A stretch of DNA of 64,000 bases, taken from contig CACEXK010000004.1 of the NCBI GenBank assembly GCA_902563505.1, positions 19,771 through 83,770 on the forward strand, written 5' to 3'. The stretch comes from an uncultured Alphaproteobacteria bacterium. Lineage in GTDB: Bacteria; Pseudomonadota; Alphaproteobacteria; Methylaequorales; Methylaequoraceae. Made by a program: the position numbers and the translations under genes. Below the pieces are notes generated by a model, which was not told the origin of the DNA, made no database searches, and saw nothing but the letters and a program-made list of their open reading frames with translations. Below are positions 8,967 to 18,670 of this stretch, piece by piece (positions within the stretch are counted from its first letter, which is position 1; every line of letters begins with the position of its first letter).

Positions 8967-9746
8967 TTAAATTAACATATCCGAAATAGTGTATAAACCA
9001 GGTTTTTTTTTAACTAACCATTTGGCAGCACTAATAGCTCCCAAAGAAAAAATTTTCCTTGAGTGGGCATTGTGAGTAATTTCTATTCTTTCCCCATCTA
9101 AAAAAAAAAATACAGTATGATCCCCAACAACATCCCCACCTCTGATAGAGGAAAAACCAATTTCATTTTTCTTTCTTAATTTATCTGCTGACTTTTCCCT
9201 GAAAGCAAATTTTTTTTCAATTAATAAACCTTTATTAATAGAATCTGCAAGAGTTAGGGCCGTGCCAGATGGGATATCTCTTTTTTTGTTATGGTGTGTT
9301 TCGACTATTTCTATATCCGAAATATCCGAAAGATTTTTTGATGCAATTTTAAGAAGTTTTTTCATAAGATTTATCCCAAGACTCATATTAAAAGATCTAA
9401 GAATTTTTTGACCTTTGGCTAGTTGAATGAATCTTTTTTCTTGGGAATGTGTATAACCAGTGGTCCCAGTCACCAAAGCTGTTTTTTTATTCAGTTTCTT
9501 CATTTGAGCTATAAGAGATATTGTTGCAGCGGGCAAAGTGAAATCAATTATCACATCAACATCTGATATTAATTTACTTATGTCATTTTCAACTATAAAT
9601 CCGTTAATTTTTTTCCCAATAGCTCTGTGACCTTTTTTTTCACAAATATTAATGATTTGAAAATCATTATCATTTTTTAATTGTTTGATAACATCACTAC
9701 CCATTCTTCCGACTGGTCCAAAAACCCCGACTTTAATCTTTTTCAT
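8967..9746 (-). CDS. dapB: 4-hydroxy-tetrahydrodipicolinate reductase DapB
   Basis: NAD(P)H-dependent reductase of the lysine/diaminopimelate pathway, needed for peptidoglycan precursors. 259 residues. The N-terminal Rossmann motif is GPVGRMGSDV; VTGTTGYT lies in the nucleotide-binding region. The catalytic and substrate motif is EIVETHHNKKRDIPSGTAL, with the family His-His, Lys and Ser-Gly-Thr. The C-terminal SIRGGDVVGDHTVFF is also diagnostic. It lies 9 nt downstream of dnaJ, an arrangement also found in other alphaproteobacteria. Confidence 0.96.
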   Translation of the reverse strand: MKKIKVGVFGPVGRMGSDVIKQLKNDNDFQIINICEKKGHRAIGKKINGFIVENDISKLISDVDVIIDFTLPAATISLIAQMKKLNKKTALVTGTTGYTHSQEKRFIQLAKGQKILRSFNMSLGINLMKKLLKIASKNLSDISDIEIVETHHNKKRDIPSGTALTLADSINKGLLIEKKFAFREKSADKLRKKNEIGFSSIRGGDVVGDHTVFFFLDGERIEITHNAHSRKIFSLGAISAAKWLVKKKPGLYTISDMLI

Positions 9747-9755
9747 CTCTAAACA

Positions 9756-10883
9756 TTACGTCAAACCATCCCAAAAGTCTTTTACTTTAGTGAAAAACCC
9801 AGTACTTTCTGGATTATTTTTTTGAGATAATTCTTCATTAAACTCTTTCAATAACCTTTTTTGGTTATCTGATAAATTTTTAGGGATCTCAACATTGATA
9901 GTAATGACCATATCCCCAAATGATGTAGACCTAATAGTTGGCATTCCCTTTCCATTTAACTTAAATTGATCTCCGTTTTGGGACCCGGCAGGTATCTTCA
10001 CTTTTACTTTTCCACCAGAAACTGTTGGTACATCCACCTCTCCGCCTAAGGAAGCTTCAACAACAGATATAGGAACATTACAATAAATTTGTATACCATC
10101 TCGATCAAAAATTGGGTGATCTAACATACTCACAAAAAGATAAAGGTCTCCTGGAGAAGATCCATTGGGTCCAACTGCACCTTCGCCTGACAACCTGATT
10201 CTGCTACCGTCTTCTACACCAGCTGGAATGTTTACTTCAATTTTCCTATTTTTTCTTCTTCTGCCTTCACCATTACAACTTGAACATGGATCTGTTATTA
10301 CCTGTCCAGCCCCTCCGCAGGCGGAACACGTTCTTTCAACTGTAAAAAAGCCTTGAGATGCTCTGGTCCTCCCAGAACCTCCGCAGGCTCCACAATCTTT
10401 AAGTCCACTGCCTTTCTCTGAACCAGAACCACTACAGCCATCACAACGGATTAATGTGTCAAAAGATATTTCTTTTTTAATTCCTGTATAAGCCTCTCTT
10501 ATATCGATATCAATTTCGTATTTTAGATCTTGTCCTCTTTGCTCTCTTCTTTGATTGCCTCTTCCTCCCATGTCACCAAAAAAGTCCTCGAATATATCAG
10601 AGAAACTCCCAAAGCCACTGAAACCATCAGAAAACCCGCCCCCCCCTGCACCACCTTGAGCAAAAGCATCGTGTCCGTAAGTATCATAGGCTTGTCTTTT
10701 TTCATCATTTGAAAGGACTTCATAAGCTTCTGAAACTTCCTTAAAATTTTTTTCTGCATTCTTGTCACCTGGATTTTTGTCAGGATGAAATTGCATTGCT
10801 AGTTTTCTGTATGCAGATTTTAAGGAACTAGAGTCCACATCTTTGGTAACACCTAGAACATCATAGTAATCTCTTTTAGACAT
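9756..10883 (-). CDS. dnaJ: Chaperone protein DnaJ
   Basis: Hsp40 co-chaperone that delivers substrates to DnaK and stimulates its ATPase. 375 residues with all type-I modules in order: J domain (about 1-70) with the HPD triad in MQFHPDKNPGD; a Gly/Phe-rich region (about 77-108); four zinc-finger CxxCxGxG repeats (about 145-210, e.g. CDGCSGSGS, CGACGGSGR, CSACGGAGQ, CSSCNGEGR); and the substrate-binding C-terminal domains. It follows dnaK by 15 nt and is probably co-transcribed with it. Confidence 0.98.
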   Translation of the reverse strand: MSKRDYYDVLGVTKDVDSSSLKSAYRKLAMQFHPDKNPGDKNAEKNFKEVSEAYEVLSNDEKRQAYDTYGHDAFAQGGAGGGGFSDGFSGFGSFSDIFEDFFGDMGGRGNQRREQRGQDLKYEIDIDIREAYTGIKKEISFDTLIRCDGCSGSGSEKGSGLKDCGACGGSGRTRASQGFFTVERTCSACGGAGQVITDPCSSCNGEGRRRKNRKIEVNIPAGVEDGSRIRLSGEGAVGPNGSSPGDLYLFVSMLDHPIFDRDGIQIYCNVPISVVEASLGGEVDVPTVSGGKVKVKIPAGSQNGDQFKLNGKGMPTIRSTSFGDMVITINVEIPKNLSDNQKRLLKEFNEELSQKNNPESTGFFTKVKDFWDGLT

Positions 10884-10898
10884 AAGCTAAAACAAAAA

Positions 10899-12866
10899 TT
10901 AAGCAGATTTTTTATCGTCAGGTTTATCTTTTTCTGTTACATCTTCAAAATCAGCATCTACAACTTTTGAATCCTTCTTTGTTTTTTTACCCTTGGTTTT
11001 ATCTCCAGCTTTTGAATCAGAAGGCCCCGAAGCTTTTTTTTCTTTTTCAGCTTTCTCTTGTGCCTCTTTATACATTATTTCACCTAACTTCATTGAGTTT
11101 TGGATAAGAGCCTCAGTTTTTTCTTTTAGAACAGTTACTTCAGCCTTTTCGTCTTTTAACACTGTTTTTAATTCTTCCAGTGATTTCTCAATTTTTTCTT
11201 TGTCCTCTTTTGGGACTTTTGAGCCGTGGTCTTTTAGGCTTTTTTCTGTGCTGTGTACAATCGAGTCAGCATTATTTCTTGCTTCGATAGTCTCAATTTT
11301 TTTCTTATCTGAATCTGCATTGGCCTCAGCATCTTTAACCATCTTATCGATTTCTTCATCAGACAACCCACCAGATGCTTTTATTTGAATTTGGTGTTCC
11401 TTACCAGTAGCTTTATCCTTAGCAGAAACTTTAACAATCCCATTGGCATCAATATCAAATGTCACTTCAATCTGAGGTGTGCCTCTAGGAGCAGGAGGGA
11501 TACCTACTAAGTCAAATTGACCTAAAAGCTTGTTATCTCCTGCAATTTGTCTTTCACCCTGAAACACTCTTATTGTTACTGCGGATTGGTTATCATCAGC
11601 TGTTGAAAAAATCTGACTTTTGTTAGTTGGTATAGTTGTGTTTTTTTCAATTAATTTAGTGAAAACACCACCCATGGTTTCTATTCCAAGTGAAAGGGGG
11701 GTTACATCTAAAAGTAGAACATCCTTAACATCACCAGCAAGAACACCGCCCTGAACAGCTGCTCCTAACGCAACTACTTCATCTGGGTTTACGCTTCTAT
11801 TTGGATCTTTTCCGAAAAAATTCTTAACTGCTTGAATAACTTTTGGCATCCTTGTCATTCCACCAACAAGAATAACATCGTTAATCTCACCGGCGGTCAT
11901 GCCTGCATCCTTCAGTGCTTGTTTGCAAGGCTCGATAGACTTATCGATTAATTCCGATACTAAGGCCTCAAACTTGGATCTAGATAATTTTATGTTTAAA
12001 TGTTTTGGTCCAGAGGCATCAGCAGTAATAAATGGAAGATTAACTTCGGTTTGAGGTGCCGTTGATAACTCAATTTTTGCTTTTTCTGCTGCCTCTTTCA
12101 ATCTTTGAAGTGCAAGTTTATCTTCTTTTAAATCTATTGATTGTTCTTTTTTAAATTCAGCAGTAAAATAATCGATCAACACATTATCAAAGTCTTCACC
12201 ACCTAATTTTGTATCACCATTGGTTGCTTTTACTTCAAATACTCCATCACCAATTTCAAGTATCGAAATATCGAATGTTCCGCCTCCAAGATCATATACA
12301 GCTACAGTTCCTGTTTTTTTCTTATCAAGCCCATAGGCTAGAGCTGCTGCAGTTGGTTCGTTTATGATTCTTTTTACATCTAAACCAGCAATTTTTCCTC
12401 CATCTTTTGTTGCTTGTCTCTGAGCATCATTAAAATATGCTGGAACAGTTATAACCGCTTCTTTGACAGGTTTTCCAAGAAACTTTTCAGCCGTTTCTTT
12501 CATTTTTTGTAAAATCATTCCACTGATTTGACTCGGTGAATATTTTTTATCTGAAATTTCTACCCAGGCATCTTTATTATCTCCTGGAACAATTTTATAA
12601 GGTAATCTTTCCTGATCTTTTTTTACAGAAGGGTCGTCCATTCTTCGACCAATTAATCTTTTTATTGCAAATAGAGTCTTTTCAGGGTTTGTAACAGCCT
12701 GTCGTTTTGCTGATTGTCCTACTAAAGTCTCATTATTTTCGGTAAATGCAACCATTGAAGGTGTGGTCCTCGAACCTTCAACATTTTCAATTACTTTGGG
12801 TGATTTACCATCCATTATGGCAACACAAGAGTTTGTGGTACCTAAGTCTATGCCAATTATAGTCAT
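10899..12866 (-). CDS. dnaK: Chaperone protein DnaK (Hsp70)
   Basis: ATP-driven folding chaperone. I set the start at ATG 12866 ([14 protein letters not shown]), which has AGGAG 6-8 nt upstream; the open frame continues 18 codons further upstream, but that part is leader sequence. About 655 residues. The actin-like ATPase domain has [27 protein letters not shown] and VGGMTRMP; the substrate domain has the usual [13 protein letters not shown]. The C-terminal lid ends in a Lys-rich tail and [15 protein letters not shown], an acidic ending comparable to the EEV-type ends of bacterial DnaK. A heat-shock-type promoter candidate lies at 12910-12935. Confidence 0.98.
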   Translation of the reverse strand: MTIIGIDLGTTNSCVAIMDGKSPKVIENVEGSRTTPSMVAFTENNETLVGQSAKRQAVTNPEKTLFAIKRLIGRRMDDPSVKKDQERLPYKIVPGDNKDAWVEISDKKYSPSQISGMILQKMKETAEKFLGKPVKEAVITVPAYFNDAQRQATKDGGKIAGLDVKRIINEPTAAALAYGLDKKKTGTVAVYDLGGGTFDISILEIGDGVFEVKATNGDTKLGGEDFDNVLIDYFTAEFKKEQSIDLKEDKLALQRLKEAAEKAKIELSTAPQTEVNLPFITADASGPKHLNIKLSRSKFEALVSELIDKSIEPCKQALKDAGMTAGEINDVILVGGMTRMPKVIQAVKNFFGKDPNRSVNPDEVVALGAAVQGGVLAGDVKDVLLLDVTPLSLGIETMGGVFTKLIEKNTTIPTNKSQIFSTADDNQSAVTIRVFQGERQIAGDNKLLGQFDLVGIPPAPRGTPQIEVTFDIDANGIVKVSAKDKATGKEHQIQIKASGGLSDEEIDKMVKDAEANADSDKKKIETIEARNNADSIVHSTEKSLKDHGSKVPKEDKEKIEKSLEELKTVLKDEKAEVTVLKEKTEALIQNSMKLGEIMYKEAQEKAEKEKKASGPSDSKAGDKTKGKKTKKDSKVVDADFEDVTEKDKPDDKKSA

Positions 12867-12909
12867 TATAACGCTCCTATTCTTCCTAATGTTATTGGAC
12901 AGAGTTCCC

Positions 12910-12935
12910 AGATAGCCCAAAAAGGCACTATCAAG
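12910..12935 (-). promoter_or_regulatory. Candidate RpoH (sigma-32) type promoter for dnaK
   Basis: On the minus strand CTTGAT (-35, ending at 12935) is followed after about 15 nt by GCTATCT (-10 side, about 12910-12916). This resembles the alphaproteobacterial heat-shock consensus (CTTG, spacer, CYTATnT). Predicted transcription start near 12903, giving a leader of about 37 nt before dnaK ATG. No CIRCE inverted repeat is visible nearby, so heat-shock control would depend on this promoter rather than HrcA. Match by eye only. Confidence 0.42.
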
Positions 12936-12992
12936 AAATTGTTTAAAGCTGTTATTTTATATTATAAAATCATTCATTAGATCAAGGAAAAA

Positions 12993-13607
12993 ATGAAAAT
13001 TTTTTTAAATGAGTTGAATGAAGAGATGCAAAATTCACTTGCTTTGGAAGTTTCTAGAATTATAAAGAAATCGCCTCTATTCACACCCACAATGCCTATT
13101 TGGGGAACACCATTCAAAACTAAAATTACAAATGCTGGGGATTGGGGATGGAAATCTGACAAAAGTGGCTATGGTTATATTAAAAAAAATCCTAGAAACG
13201 GAAAAGAATGGCCAGAAATTCCTGAAATTTTCATTAAAGTTTGGTCAAAGTTTTCTGGATCAAAAAAACTTCCAAACTGTTCGTTAATAAATGTCTACGA
13301 AAATAATGAGGCACGATTAGGTCTTCACCAAGATAAAGATGAAAATGATTATTCTATCCCAGTTGTATCCATCTCCCTGGGGAATAAAGCTATATTTCAT
13401 TACGGAAAAGAAAAGAAAAATTTAAAGGAAATAATTTTAACATCTGGATCTGTTATTGTTATGGGAGGGTATTCAAGATTATTTTTTCACTCAATACCAA
13501 AAATTTTAAAAGACAATTCCAATATTTTTAGATCATTCCCAATATCTAATATTCCCAAAGAATCAAGAGTGAGTATTACGATGCGAAGGTTTATTTCCAG
13601 GAAATGA
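12993..13607 (+). CDS. alkB: AlkB-type alpha-ketoglutarate-dependent dioxygenase
   Basis: 204 residues. Iron(II)/2-oxoglutarate enzyme that removes alkyl groups from damaged bases in DNA or RNA. Visible motifs are the metal ligands HQD in ARLGLHQDKDE (about residues 111-113), a distal His in RLFFHSIPKI, and the C-terminal 2-oxoglutarate-binding arginines in ESRVSITMRRF. The substrate-recognition part near PTMPIWGTPF and the NVYENNEARLGLH segment match E. coli AlkB closely. Good ribosome-binding site (AAGGA) before ATG 12993. Divergent from dnaK, convergent with grpE with no gap. Confidence 0.93.
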   Translation: MKIFLNELNEEMQNSLALEVSRIIKKSPLFTPTMPIWGTPFKTKITNAGDWGWKSDKSGYGYIKKNPRNGKEWPEIPEIFIKVWSKFSGSKKLPNCSLINVYENNEARLGLHQDKDENDYSIPVVSISLGNKAIFHYGKEKKNLKEIILTSGSVIVMGGYSRLFFHSIPKILKDNSNIFRSFPISNIPKESRVSITMRRFISRK

Positions 13608-14201
13608 TCATTTTTCTGGTGAATTTTTCTTTTCTGGACCCATCGAAACGGCGACCATTGCAGGCCTTAGAAGTCTCTCATCAATCATAAAGCCTCTTTG
13701 TAATTCCTCAACTATAGTTCCCTCAGGATGTTGGCTGTGAATTTTTGAAACTGCATGATGAAATTCTGGGTTAAACTTTTTATCTATTGATTTGAAACTC
13801 TTAACTCCATTTTTTTCTAGTGCGTCTTCTAATTCTTTTTCAACCGCTTGAATACCGACTATTAAGTTTTTTACAATTGGATTTTTGTCAGATTCTATTT
13901 TTGGAATAGAATTAATAGCTCTTTGAAAATTATCGGTAACAGTCAAAAGAGATTCGGCAAAGTTTTTTACTGCGTATTTAAAATTTTCATTTATTTCTTT
14001 TTCATGCCTTTTTCTTAAATTGTCATTCTCAGCTAACGACCTAAGTAGTTTGTCCTCCAAATCTTTTAATTTTACTTTTAAATCTTCAACCACAATGTCT
14101 TGATTCGATTTTTTCTTAATATTTAAATTTGAGTCCTTTACACTTTTTTTTGTATTCCCAATATTAGGATTTGATGACTTGTTTTGATTCTTATCATTCA
14201 T
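13608..14201 (-). CDS. grpE: Nucleotide exchange factor GrpE
   Basis: 197 residues. Promotes ADP release from DnaK. A low-complexity Asn/Lys/Ser-rich start of about 35 residues is followed by a long coiled coil (VEDLKVKLKDLEDKLLRSLAENDNLRKRHEKE family pattern) and the C-terminal beta-domain with FNPEFHHAVS, EGTIVEELQRGFMIDERLLRPAMVAVS, all GrpE hallmarks. It overlaps hrcA by 8 nt, the classic hrcA-grpE pair. Confidence 0.96.
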   Translation of the reverse strand: MNDKNQNKSSNPNIGNTKKSVKDSNLNIKKKSNQDIVVEDLKVKLKDLEDKLLRSLAENDNLRKRHEKEINENFKYAVKNFAESLLTVTDNFQRAINSIPKIESDKNPIVKNLIVGIQAVEKELEDALEKNGVKSFKSIDKKFNPEFHHAVSKIHSQHPEGTIVEELQRGFMIDERLLRPAMVAVSMGPEKKNSPEK

Positions 14202-15315
14202 TTGTTTCTCCCAAATTACTTATTTGAAATTTCTTTCCAATTAATTTAGCAGTATAATCAACTACTGGTATAATTTTCGCGTAATTAATTCTCATTGGAC
14301 CAATTACTCCTATAGCTCCAATTATTTCCTTTTCCTTGTTTCTAAAAGGACTTATTATAGTTGAGCATCCTGTTAATCCAAAAAGACTGTTTTCTGACCC
14401 TATATATATTTGTAGACCCTCAGCTTCTTGAGTTTCGTCTATTATTCCCATCAAGTTTTTTTTATTTTCAAGTTTTTCAATGAGAACTCTAGCATCCTCA
14501 AGTTGTTCCATCGCATTGACATCTTCGAGTAATTTAGATGTGCCAGTAATTAAAAGTTTATTTTTTTTACTTGCATCATCCCAACACGCGAATCCCTGGT
14601 TTATAAGTTTTTCAGCTAGATTGTCAATATTGAGTGTATCACTCTTAATTTCTTTACTAATAATTTCCTTGCTTTCCCTCAAAGTTCTTCCTTTTATAAT
14701 AGAATTTAAATAATTTGTAGTTTCAACTAAGATAGAACTTGGCATGCCTTTTGGTGTCTTAATTATTCTATTTTCAATTATACCATCCTCTGTTATCAAA
14801 ATTACAAGTGCCTTTTCTTTGCTCATAGGCACAAATTCTATGTGCTTTAATAAACCATCCAGTTTAGGAGCTAGCACTATTCCTGCACAATCTAAAAGTC
14901 CTGAAAGTAATTTTCCTGCTTCATTACACATCTGGTCAACATTTGTTGAATTAACATTTATTGTATTTTTTATCTCGGAGCACTCAATATTACTTAATGA
15001 ACTTACTTGTAATAAACCATCTACAAAAAGTCTCAGACCAAGATCTGTCGGAATTCTTCCAGCAGAAGAATGATTAGACATTAACAAACCAGCCTCTTGC
15101 AAATCGTACATAACATTTCTTACTGAAGCTGGAGACAATTTTTCACCCATCTTTATTGAGAGCTTTCTTGATCCTACAGGCTTACCATCCCTCAGAAAGT
15201 CATCTACAATAAGTTTAAAAATTTTTTTTGATCTTCGATCTAGATCTAAAATAGTTGATGGTTCATTTCGAGACAATACAGAATTTGAGAATTTTAGATT
15301 GTTTTTTTTTCTCAT
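14194..15315 (-). CDS. hrcA: Heat-inducible transcription repressor HrcA
   Basis: 373 residues. An N-terminal winged helix (about 25-100) contains KPVGSRKLSIKMGEKLSPASVRNVMYDLQEAGLL, and the rest is a GAF-like dimerisation region ending in IGVIGPMRINYAKIIPVVDYTAKLI, which is diagnostic of HrcA. The usual target is the CIRCE repeat in front of groESL or dnaK; no CIRCE copy is visible in this window, so its target probably lies elsewhere. The N-terminus is about 25 residues longer than some homologues; an internal start is possible. Confidence 0.95.
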   Translation of the reverse strand: MRKKNNLKFSNSVLSRNEPSTILDLDRRSKKIFKLIVDDFLRDGKPVGSRKLSIKMGEKLSPASVRNVMYDLQEAGLLMSNHSSAGRIPTDLGLRLFVDGLLQVSSLSNIECSEIKNTINVNSTNVDQMCNEAGKLLSGLLDCAGIVLAPKLDGLLKHIEFVPMSKEKALVILITEDGIIENRIIKTPKGMPSSILVETTNYLNSIIKGRTLRESKEIISKEIKSDTLNIDNLAEKLINQGFACWDDASKKNKLLITGTSKLLEDVNAMEQLEDARVLIEKLENKKNLMGIIDETQEAEGLQIYIGSENSLFGLTGCSTIISPFRNKEKEIIGAIGVIGPMRINYAKIIPVVDYTAKLIGKKFQISNLGETNE

Positions 15316-15361
15316 ATTGATAAATATTTCAACTTAAATACTGATTAAACTATATATTACA

Positions 15362-16075
15362 ATGAGAAAATTCAATAGAAAAAATTATGATATAAGGGAA
15401 ATTTCAATTGAAAAAAATGTAATTGAAAATTCACATGGCTCATGCCTTTTTTGTATTGGAAAAACAAAAGTCATTTGTAGCGCAACCTATGAAAATGATA
15501 TTCCTCAGTGGCTAAGAAATAAAAAATCTGGTTGGGTTACAGCAGAGTACGGAATGCTTCCTAGCTCAACATCTACTAGAAACAAGAGAGAATCAAAAAT
15601 GGGGAAACAATCAGGGAGATCAATAGAAATTCAAAGATTAATAGGTAGATCAATTAGAACAATTATTGACTTAAAAAAAATTAAAGATAGTCAATTCATT
15701 TTAGATTGCGATGTTCTTCAAGCTGACGGTGGAACAAGAACTGCAAGTATATCTGGGGCTTTTGTAGCCTTATCATTAGCAATCAAGAACCTAATGCATA
15801 AAGGAATTATTAAAATTAATCCAATCAAAGATTCGATATCAGCAATTTCTTGCGGAATAATCAAAAATGATATCTTGATTGATTTAGATTATGAGGAGGA
15901 TTCTAAAGCTGATGTGGATGCAAATTTTGTAATTACAAAAAATTCTGGTATTTCTGAAATACAAATCTCGGGGGAAAAAAAAAATTTCACACATGAACAA
16001 ATGAATGAAATGACAGAATTATGCGATCATGCTTGTAAAAAAATCTTCATTGCACAAAAAAAAATTATTGGATAA
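15362..16075 (+). CDS. rph: Ribonuclease PH
   Basis: 237 residues. Phosphorolytic 3'-to-5' exoribonuclease that trims tRNA precursors. Motifs: GSCLFCIGKTKVICSATYE, GWVTAEYGMLPSSTSTRNKRE, and SGRSIEIQRLIGRSIRTIIDL with the conserved arginines, plus DCDVLQADGGTRTASISGAF, all typical of the RNase PH core. Divergent from hrcA with a 46-nt gap; rdgB follows 2 nt after its stop. Normal length. Confidence 0.97.
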   Translation: MRKFNRKNYDIREISIEKNVIENSHGSCLFCIGKTKVICSATYENDIPQWLRNKKSGWVTAEYGMLPSSTSTRNKRESKMGKQSGRSIEIQRLIGRSIRTIIDLKKIKDSQFILDCDVLQADGGTRTASISGAFVALSLAIKNLMHKGIIKINPIKDSISAISCGIIKNDILIDLDYEEDSKADVDANFVITKNSGISEIQISGEKKNFTHEQMNEMTELCDHACKKIFIAQKKIIG

Positions 16076-16077
16076 TT

Positions 16078-16683
16078 GTGAAAGAAAAAATTTTAAACGA
16101 TAAACAAATTGTTATTGCTTCACATAACAAGGGCAAGATTGAGGAATTTAAGAGTCTTTTCTTAAGATACAAAATTAAAATTTTAACTTCATCGGAACTA
16201 AATATTGGAGATGTTGAGGAAATTGGTAAAACCTTTGAAGAAAATGCCATAATAAAAGTAAGAAGTATTTCCCAAAACTTTATTGGTCTTTCTGATGATT
16301 CAGGACTATGTGTTGAATCTTTGAATGGTAAACCCGGAATATTTTCAGCACGCTTTGCCAAGGAGTCAGGTGGGTGGGAGCCGGCAATGGAAAAAATTTA
16401 CAATGAAATAGTTAAGAAAAATACCTCTAATTTCAATGCAAAGTTCGTTTGTGTTATTGCTCTAAAATGGTTTGATTCGGATATTTCTTTATACAGAGGC
16501 GAAGTCAATGGTGAGATTGTTTGGCCACCAAAAGGGATAAACGGATTTGGTTATGATCCTATTTTCAAACCAAAAGGTTTTTCAGAAACATTTGCCGAAA
16601 TGAGCCACAGCAAAAAAATTTTCTGTGATCACAGATACGAAGCATTTCTGAAATTATCTAAAGAGCATCTAATTGACAACTAG
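16078..16683 (+). CDS. rdgB: Non-canonical purine NTP pyrophosphatase (RdgB/HAM1)
   Basis: 201 residues with a GTG start 2 nt behind rph. Hydrolyses dITP, ITP and XTP to monophosphates, keeping deaminated purines out of DNA and RNA. Motifs: IVIASHNKGKIEEFKSLF near the start (base-binding SHNxxK), TFEENAIIKV, LSDDSGLCVESLNGKPGIFSAR, and GINGFGYDPIFKPKG near the C-terminus. Its 3' end overlaps the convergent LppC-like gene by 26 nt. Confidence 0.96.
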   Translation: MKEKILNDKQIVIASHNKGKIEEFKSLFLRYKIKILTSSELNIGDVEEIGKTFEENAIIKVRSISQNFIGLSDDSGLCVESLNGKPGIFSARFAKESGGWEPAMEKIYNEIVKKNTSNFNAKFVCVIALKWFDSDISLYRGEVNGEIVWPPKGINGFGYDPIFKPKGFSETFAEMSHSKKIFCDHRYEAFLKLSKEHLIDN

Positions 16684-18670
16684 ATACTTTTTCGACTTTA
16701 TTATTATACTTGTTTTTTTTTAAGAATGTCTCTCTTTTCAAAGAACCTAACTGAAGTAAAGTATTAGTAAATTCTCCTATATGAATTTTATTCTCAGGAT
16801 ATATTTCATAATACTTATAATCGTTAACTAAATCGATTAAGTCAACTAAATGAAAATTAACAGATGAAGGTTCTACAGCAAAAACATCTTTGAAATTTTT
16901 TGAAAATGTTTCACTTTTTTCCTTCAAATTTGTTACATAAAATGTATTTTCGAAAACTTTGTCAGTTTTATCTGTATCCTCCCATAAACTCGTTCCATAT
17001 ATCAAAGTATTTTCTGCATTAATGTCATAAAAAGCTAAATGAGAGAGTATTTCCAGTAATTTATCACCCTCTGATGCGATAATAACTGCATCAAAAGGAA
17101 CATCTAAGGTTAACTGCCTATCCAACTTTTTCAATTCTCTCTTTTTTTCATCATTAGGAATATTTTTATCTTTAGAAATTTCCATTCTTTTTCTTTTGAG
17201 ACTTTTTTTCCTTTTTTCAAATTGGCTAATTGATTTAATTTCATTGTTCAAATCTAAGTTTTGAGAAATTTTAAGATAAGAAGTTTTTATATCAGCTTGT
17301 GCATCAAAGTTAGATATTCCTTGAACTAAGCTATTTCTTACAATTTCTCCGTATTTATCATTGTGATAAATTAATAATAGATCATTAATTTTTTTTGCCA
17401 TAAGATTTTCTGATATGCAAATCATTTGATCTTGTGGGTTCTGTCCAGATACTATTATGTTATCTGAAACATTAGAGGTATCAGGAGAAAGGCTAAAAAA
17501 AGTTATATTTTTTTCATTTTGAAAAAAGTCTTTTAAAGCCTTTGTTTCATCAGAAAAAATCGGGCCAACAAATGTTTTTACTCCATCTTTTTTCCCTTTA
17601 TTTGCTGCTTGAACTGCACCGTTTTTTGTACCTTTGGTGTCGTATATCTTGAAATTTATATCCATTGGCTTTCTGACCAAACTATATCTGAATGTATTCA
17701 GAACCAAGTTTCCAGCTGATCTTTTTTCACCGGTCAATGGTAAAAGCAAACCAACATAATTATTTAAAGGTTGTTTTTTAATTTTTTTTGATTTTGGTTT
17801 TTTTAGGTCAAAAAAAGCAAAGTTTTCACTCTCCCCGTTATTATATACTTCATCAATATTTTCAGATAAGCTATCTGTCTCATTATTTGTCTTTTCATCT
17901 ATCGTCAAATCTTCTTTTGATTCAACTTTTTCTATTTTTTCTATGACCGCTTCATCTTCGTTAAGCTGATTTTTTATCAAATTATCATTTTTTTCAATTT
18001 TTGTTTCAAGTCTCTTATCTTTTTTTTCTAACAAATTATCTTTTTCAACAACTTCCTTGTTATCATTTTTCCTTTCGTATCCGGAAATGATACTCTCTTT
18101 TACATCATTTGGCTCAATCCCGTCGATTTCTTGTTGATTTTTATTTTCAAAAAAACCAGTAAAAAAAGAAAGAATTCTTTTTTCATCTTTGGGTTTTTCA
18201 GGTTTATAGAAGTTTGGTTGCGTGCCCAGTTTTTCACTTTTCTCAATTTTATCAATCAAAGATAAAGGAATAATTCTTTTCTCGTCCTTTGCTTTTTCTG
18301 GTTTATAAAAGTCTTTTTCTTCCTTATCAGATAATTTACTTTTCAATTTTTGATCTGAATCTTTTTTGGCTTCTTTTAAAGTAATTTCATCTTCAGTTCC
18401 AAATAAATCAGCTAAGTATGAGATAAGTTTATTCTTATCTTCAGATTCTTCTATCTCAGAGTTTAAGGCTTCTTCTTCTTTTTTAACATCAGCTTGAGGA
18501 ATTTCAGATGAATCCTGTTTTAAATTCTCGATTGAATTCTCCTCGTCAATAGATGTAACATTCAGATCTGACTTAACTTGGTCTGTTGACTGTGTTAACT
18601 GGCAACCTCCAAAAAAAAGAAGTGAAATAAATAACAAAATTTTTCTTATCTTTAGAACCTTTAGTGTCAT
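16658..18670 (-). CDS. LppC/LpoA-type lipoprotein with periplasmic-binding domain and long charged linker
   Basis: I choose ATG 18670, giving about 670 residues starting with a lipoprotein signal (MTLKVLKIRKILLFISLLFFGGC). ATGs at 18685 and further upstream are possible but overlap the divergent gene. After the lipidated Cys comes about 280 residues of Lys/Glu/Asp-rich low-complexity sequence, then a type-I periplasmic-binding domain (NYVGLLLPLTGEKRSAGNLVLNTFRY, GAVQAANKGKKDGVKTFVGPIFSDETKALKDFF-like features). This is the LppC (penicillin-binding protein activator) family; E. coli LpoA activates PBP1A. The role in peptidoglycan synthesis is inferred. Charged linker repeats are listed separately. 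Confidence 0.83.
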   Translation of the reverse strand: MTLKVLKIRKILLFISLLFFGGCQLTQSTDQVKSDLNVTSIDEENSIENLKQDSSEIPQADVKKEEEALNSEIEESEDKNKLISYLADLFGTEDEITLKEAKKDSDQKLKSKLSDKEEKDFYKPEKAKDEKRIIPLSLIDKIEKSEKLGTQPNFYKPEKPKDEKRILSFFTGFFENKNQQEIDGIEPNDVKESIISGYERKNDNKEVVEKDNLLEKKDKRLETKIEKNDNLIKNQLNEDEAVIEKIEKVESKEDLTIDEKTNNETDSLSENIDEVYNNGESENFAFFDLKKPKSKKIKKQPLNNYVGLLLPLTGEKRSAGNLVLNTFRYSLVRKPMDINFKIYDTKGTKNGAVQAANKGKKDGVKTFVGPIFSDETKALKDFFQNEKNITFFSLSPDTSNVSDNIIVSGQNPQDQMICISENLMAKKINDLLLIYHNDKYGEIVRNSLVQGISNFDAQADIKTSYLKISQNLDLNNEIKSISQFEKRKKSLKRKRMEISKDKNIPNDEKKRELKKLDRQLTLDVPFDAVIIASEGDKLLEILSHLAFYDINAENTLIYGTSLWEDTDKTDKVFENTFYVTNLKEKSETFSKNFKDVFAVEPSSVNFHLVDLIDLVNDYKYYEIYPENKIHIGEFTNTLLQLGSLKRETFLKKNKYNNKVEKVSSCQLDAL
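18172..18311 (-). repeat. Imperfect repeat in the charged linker of the LppC-like lipoprotein
   Basis: Two copies of the peptide motif FYKPEKxKDEKRI occur about 30 residues apart (coding bases about 18269-18311 and 18172-18212). The DNA copies differ at several third positions, so the peptide rather than the DNA looks conserved. They lie in the disordered-looking spacer between the lipid anchor and the folded domain. Confidence 0.6.

Noticed and set aside
12867..12920. Upstream extension of the dnaK reading frame
   Set aside because: DnaK proteins start at the [13 protein letters not shown] segment, a good ribosome-binding site sits right before ATG 12866, and the extension overlaps the promoter candidate.
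14194..15361. CIRCE element for HrcA autoregulation
   Set aside because: No TTAGCACTC/GAGTGCTAA repeat is seen upstream of hrcA or dnaK.
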